Shown here: piece after piece, positions 61,950 through 63,364 of the stretch
Layout of the letters: every line of letters starts with the position of its first letter
Numbering within the stretch: the stretch's first letter is position 1
Source: UMGS1532 sp045594795
Lineage (GTDB): Bacteria > Bacillota > Clostridia > Oscillospirales > Acutalibacteraceae
Reading direction: 5' to 3'
Assembly (NCBI GenBank): GCA_045594795.1
Contig: JAZNZF010000048.1
Coordinates: 1 to 63,364 of the forward strand
Length of the DNA: 63,364 bases
The notes under the pieces: generated by a model
Told to the model about the DNA's origin: nothing
Databases searched by the model: none
The model's input: the letters and a program-made list of their open reading frames with translations, nothing else
Program-made: the position numbers and the translations under genes

Positions 61950-62633
61950 TTATCTGAAAAACTTTTCTATTTTAAGTGCGTTTTTAAATTCAAAAAAGTG
62001 CTCTAAAAGCTTTGTAAATCTGCCTATTAATAAGCCGTTTATAAGCGCACAAATCACCGTGCCTATTCCTATGCCTCGGAAAACTCCGAACCCGAAAAAC
62101 ACAAACGAAAGCACAATACTTAAAACAGTGCTTATGCAGTCATAACTCGTCTTTACCTTGTTTATATTCCAATTAAACTTAACCGCTATCTCTTTTACAA
62201 TTAGTTCGTACACCTCGGGTGATAAATATGTATGGAAGAAAAGCGACACCGCAAACGAGCAGGACACAGTACCCAACAGATACCATACACATCGCAAGAA
62301 GATAGTGTTATCGGGCAGGGCTGATATAATCCCCATTGCCATATCTAAAAGTGTACCATAGATAATTGCCGTTACAAAGGAAAAAAGATATGAAAGCTTA
62401 AACCGCCGAATTATAATAACAGTAACTAACACAAGCAGTCCTTGGAAAAAGTACTCCGCGACGCCAAAGCTAAACCACGGCAAAATTTGTGACACCTTAA
62501 GGTGCAGTATGTAGGCGGGCGCAACAACCATAGACATACCAAAGCTTGCCTTTTCTGTAAATGCCGCAGCAAACGCCATTATTATAAGCCCTAAAACATA
62601 GCTTAATTCGGTATGAAATATCTTTTTCTTCAT
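61950..62633 (-). CDS. YczE/DUF6198-like membrane protein
   Basis: A 227-residue membrane protein with five to six hydrophobic helices, for example LSYVLGLIIMAFAAAFTEKA and GVAEYFFQGLLVLVTVIIIR. The N-terminal motif SFGMSMVVAPAYILH is characteristic of the YczE/DUF6198 group. Start ATG 62633, as the longer frame overlaps an AGGTG site. It lies between the hydrolase gene (12 bases upstream) and the aldo/keto reductase (12 bases downstream), so all three are cotranscribed. Function unknown. Confidence 0.85.
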   Translation of the reverse strand: MKKKIFHTELSYVLGLIIMAFAAAFTEKASFGMSMVVAPAYILHLKVSQILPWFSFGVAEYFFQGLLVLVTVIIIRRFKLSYLFSFVTAIIYGTLLDMAMGIISALPDNTIFLRCVWYLLGTVSCSFAVSLFFHTYLSPEVYELIVKEIAVKFNWNINKVKTSYDCISTVLSIVLSFVFFGFGVFRGIGIGTVICALINGLLIGRFTKLLEHFFEFKNALKIEKFFR

Positions 62634-62645
62634 AGCAAACACCTA

Positions 62646-63149
62646 TTACTCTGCAACATCAATTTGGCACATTCTCATAGTAGTAAGTGCAGCTTTATGG
62701 CTGTCGACAGTTACACCTGCGCAACACAGTCCATCCACCTTTACTTGAGCATTCGGGAATATAGATTTAATAATAAGCGCGTTAGAGACCACACAAATAT
62801 CAGTACAAAGTCCCACAATTTCAACCCACTCTAACTCTTCTTTATCCCAATGCGGCCAGCCAAAATTGGGCTTGTCTATTATCTTGCAGCCCTCAACGTA
62901 TAATCCTTCGGCAATTTCCCAACCTTTTGTGCCTTTAATACAGTGCGGCACAGGCAGCTTTTTACCCTCGAGAGTGTTAAGATAATCTTCATTATGGGTG
63001 TCGCGCGTAAAAATTATCTCGTCTCCATTTTGTAGATACTGCTTAATTTTCTCCTTAACGTTAGGCACAATAGCAACTGCCTCTTTAGTGCCTAAAGCCA
63101 TATCTATAAAATCATTTTGCATATCTATAACGATTAACGTTTTTTTCAT
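62646..63149 (-). CDS. Nicotinamidase-like isochorismatase-fold hydrolase
   Basis: A 167-residue cysteine hydrolase. The catalytic triad is visible: Asp9 in VIDMQNDF, Lys93 in IDKPNFG and Cys119 in GLCTDICVVS. RDTHNEDY near residue 50 supplies the metal ligands typical of nicotinamidases, so deamidation of nicotinamide is the best guess. AAAGGGGCGG precedes the ATG, and a TATAAT (63173-63178, minus strand) is the likely -10. It leads the three-gene operon ending with the aldo/keto reductase. Confidence 0.9.
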   Translation of the reverse strand: MKKTLIVIDMQNDFIDMALGTKEAVAIVPNVKEKIKQYLQNGDEIIFTRDTHNEDYLNTLEGKKLPVPHCIKGTKGWEIAEGLYVEGCKIIDKPNFGWPHWDKEELEWVEIVGLCTDICVVSNALIIKSIFPNAQVKVDGLCCAGVTVDSHKAALTTMRMCQIDVAE

Positions 63150-63274
63150 AAAACCGCCCCTTTTTTAAAACAATTATATCACTCTTTTTATAAAAACAAA
63201 TAGCAACGCAAACAACATATAATCTTAGCCCCTGATACGCCGTAGCGGTTAGAGTTTTATATGTATTACCCATT

Positions 63275-63291
63275 AGTTGTTCGCAACAACT
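63275..63291. repeat. Short hairpin near the window end
   Basis: AGTTGTT-CGC-AACAACT is a perfect short inverted repeat. The last 16 bases of the window are the reverse complement of a piece at 20853-20868 beside the hairpin array. I see no gene in 63179-63364. Confidence 0.5.
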
Positions 63292-63364
63292 TTGTGAGGT
63301 TATTATACCATAACAACGAAGGCGGTGGAACGTCGCCGTAGTATTATGATTCAATGTTCTCCGA

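Noticed and set aside
63112..63354. 80-residue minus-strand frame at the window end
   Set aside because: It overlaps the promoter and start of the nicotinamidase-like gene in another frame and shows no recognisable domain.

Overview
The window looks like the chromosome of an anaerobic, endospore-forming member of the class Clostridia, most plausibly Oscillospirales/Ruminococcaceae-like. This rests on the AT-leaning composition, strong AGGAGG-type ribosome binding sites, a complete gerA-gerC-gerB germination operon, a dockerin-like secreted protein, a T-box in front of ileS and Firmicutes-type sigma-A promoters with 16-18 base spacers. There is no prophage, rRNA operon, CRISPR array or recognisable insertion-sequence transposase.

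Layout. 1-9.4 kb: Trk potassium uptake (trkA-trkH), a zinc-ribbon protein, bioY, a split TauE/SafE transporter pair, zapA with a U32 peptidase-like rRNA/tRNA modification gene, a small DUF1540 protein and a DUF1015 protein. 9.4-14.5 kb: the most unusual cassette, with two PqqD-like (RRE) proteins, an HPr-kinase-like ATPase, an S24/S26 peptidase and an ABC exporter. It resembles a RiPP (peptide natural product) locus but has no visible precursor or known modifying enzyme; a PfoR-type PTS IIC gene lies within it. 14.6-20.8 kb: degV, an SGNH hydrolase and the hexuronate operon uxaB-uxaA-uxaC. 21-28.9 kb: a PlsC-like acyltransferase, an unknown gene, a low-molecular-weight phosphatase, a DUF2975-XRE-DUF4173 membrane/regulator module with an apparent operator, an AEC transporter and galT. 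28.9-45.9 kb: T-box and ileS, an alcohol dehydrogenase/epimerase/radC operon, an rluA-type gene, rpsB-tsf, recG, the DAK2/Asp23 pair, an oligopeptide-binding lipoprotein, ymdB and nth. 46-60 kb: SOS-regulated dinB, a secreted transglutaminase-like protein, a GH78-like protein without its catalytic barrel, the ger operon, a SpoIID/peptidoglycan-binding protein, a proline-rich protein and a large duplicated dockerin protein. 60-63.4 kb: initiator tRNA-Met followed by a four-helix-bundle gene module between 58-base direct repeats, then an aldo/keto reductase, a membrane protein and a nicotinamidase-like hydrolase.

Most genes are housekeeping and sit in short operons divided by clear hairpin terminators. 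Accessory signals worth following are the RRE/HPr-kinase/peptidase/exporter cassette, the direct-repeat four-helix-bundle module, a 277-base inverted (MITE-like) element between nth and ymdB, hairpin-array intergenic repeats, a roughly 60-residue insertion in EF-Ts, and a palindromic operator in front of the DUF2975-XRE-DUF4173 genes. Assignments rest on reading motifs by eye; no database search was run.
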